DNA of 64,000 nucleotides from Haematococcus lacustris (lineage: Eukaryota; Chlorophyta; Chlorophyceae; Chlamydomonadales; Haematococcaceae): NCBI GenBank assembly GCA_030144725.1, contig JASKMD010000010.1, positions 957,958 to 1,021,957 of the forward strand, in the 5' to 3' direction. The notes beneath the pieces were generated by a model. That model was not told where the DNA came from, ran no database searches, and saw only the letters and a program-made list of their open reading frames with translations. The translations under genes were made by a program, and so were the position numbers. Each line of letters opens with the position of its first letter. Position 1 is the first letter of the stretch. Of the stretch, positions 63,545-64,000 are shown piece after piece.

Positions 63545-64000
63545 CTAGCTCTGGTCCTGCGGGGTCTTGCGCATCCACATCTCGTACTCCTCCCAGTCTG
63601 CATGAGACAAGGTCTTCGGCTTGCGCTCCAACACTCTCCTGAGTGAAAAACAACGAATTACATGCACATGCAGCACGCATGCACATGCAGCATGCCATAG
63701 CAGCATCAGCAATAGCAGCAGGCAGGCAGCAAGGTAGCAGGGTACCAGCCGCGGTGTTAAATCAACGGTTAGATCTGCCGGTGCCGCCAGTGCTTACTTA
63801 TTGAAGTAGATGTAGGCCATGACCCACATGCGTCCCAGGATCAGGCTGGCGCGCTTGTCACTTCACACGTGGCTGAAAGCACTGAAGACCCGCTCATTGG
63901 CAGCAGCTGTGGCGGGGATGCACAACACCCGTTGAGCCACTGTCTGCAGTTCCGGGGCGAAGTCTCCGTGCAGCCGCCACCAGCGGACAGGGTCCGTAGT
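63545..64000 (-). pseudogene. hAT transposase C-terminal end (runs off window)
   Basis: The minus strand from the window edge reads WWRLHGDFAPELQTVAQRVL, CIPATAAANERVFSAFSHV, then an in-frame TGA, then SDKRASLILGRMWVMAYIYF. This is the hAT dimerisation domain (IPAT...ERVFS...R..L). A GT-AG intron (63797-63639) joins it to a last exon 63638-63545 (RVLERKPKTLSHADWEEYEM...). The TGA sits inside the domain, so the copy is probably dead unless the stop is a sequencing error. Confidence 0.8.

Overview
The window looks like nuclear DNA of a GC-rich green alga, most likely a chlorophycean of the Chlamydomonadales (Haematococcus-like; the genus is a guess). The evidence is many short spliced exons with conserved plant/algal-type proteins, TGTAA motifs downstream of several genes, abundant minisatellites, and Ty1/copia, Ty3/gypsy, LINE, hAT and CACTA-like transposons. 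Two 500-N assembly gaps lie at 6829-7328 and 48938-49437. All exon models were built by eye from splice signals, reading-frame continuity and remembered family motifs; no search was run.

Layout. 1-6.8 kb is a nest of mobile elements: the 5' end of a copia element sits in one of two almost identical minus-strand LINE copies, and the other copy is broken by a CACTA-like element carrying palindromic repeats. 7.8-21.3 kb is genic: RRP46 exosome subunit (+), a plastid-type tocopherol-methyltransferase-like enzyme (-), the TFIIA large subunit (-), and a very long, low-complexity nuclear protein with a SANT domain and a C-terminus resembling MIS18BP1/KNL2 (-). 21.3-25.1 kb has no recognised gene. 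25.1-36.3 kb is one 15-exon gene for organellar GatB (-), with a 4-kb intron that is almost entirely a 25-bp minisatellite. 37.9-46.3 kb is a divergently transcribed SLC35F6-like membrane transporter (+) whose intron 4 holds 3.25 kb of an extremely uniform 14-bp minisatellite. A stretch around exon 9 of that transporter also exists as an inverted copy between the two gene starts. 46.6-48.65 kb is the 3' end of an FtsH/YME1-type protease (-), running towards the second gap.

49.4-57 kb is a second transposon nest: Ty3/gypsy gag-protease split by a complete 2.9-kb CACTA-like element (TIRs, 2-bp target duplication, palindromic subterminal arrays), a gypsy LTR, a gypsy integrase with chromodomain, a local inversion, and a truncated copia 5' end with LTR. 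57-64 kb holds MITE hairpins, minisatellites, an unrecognised ORF and the end of a hAT transposase.

The host genes work in separate processes: RNA decay, prenyl-quinone/tocopherol metabolism, transcription initiation, possibly centromere chromatin, organellar tRNA-Gln charging, transport and organelle proteolysis. The strongest leads are the CACTC-type transposon group with 2-bp target duplications and palindromic subterminal arrays, the MIS18BP1-like protein with a SANT domain in a green alga, the two giant minisatellite introns in adjacent genes, and four GC-AG introns among about 47 inferred introns.
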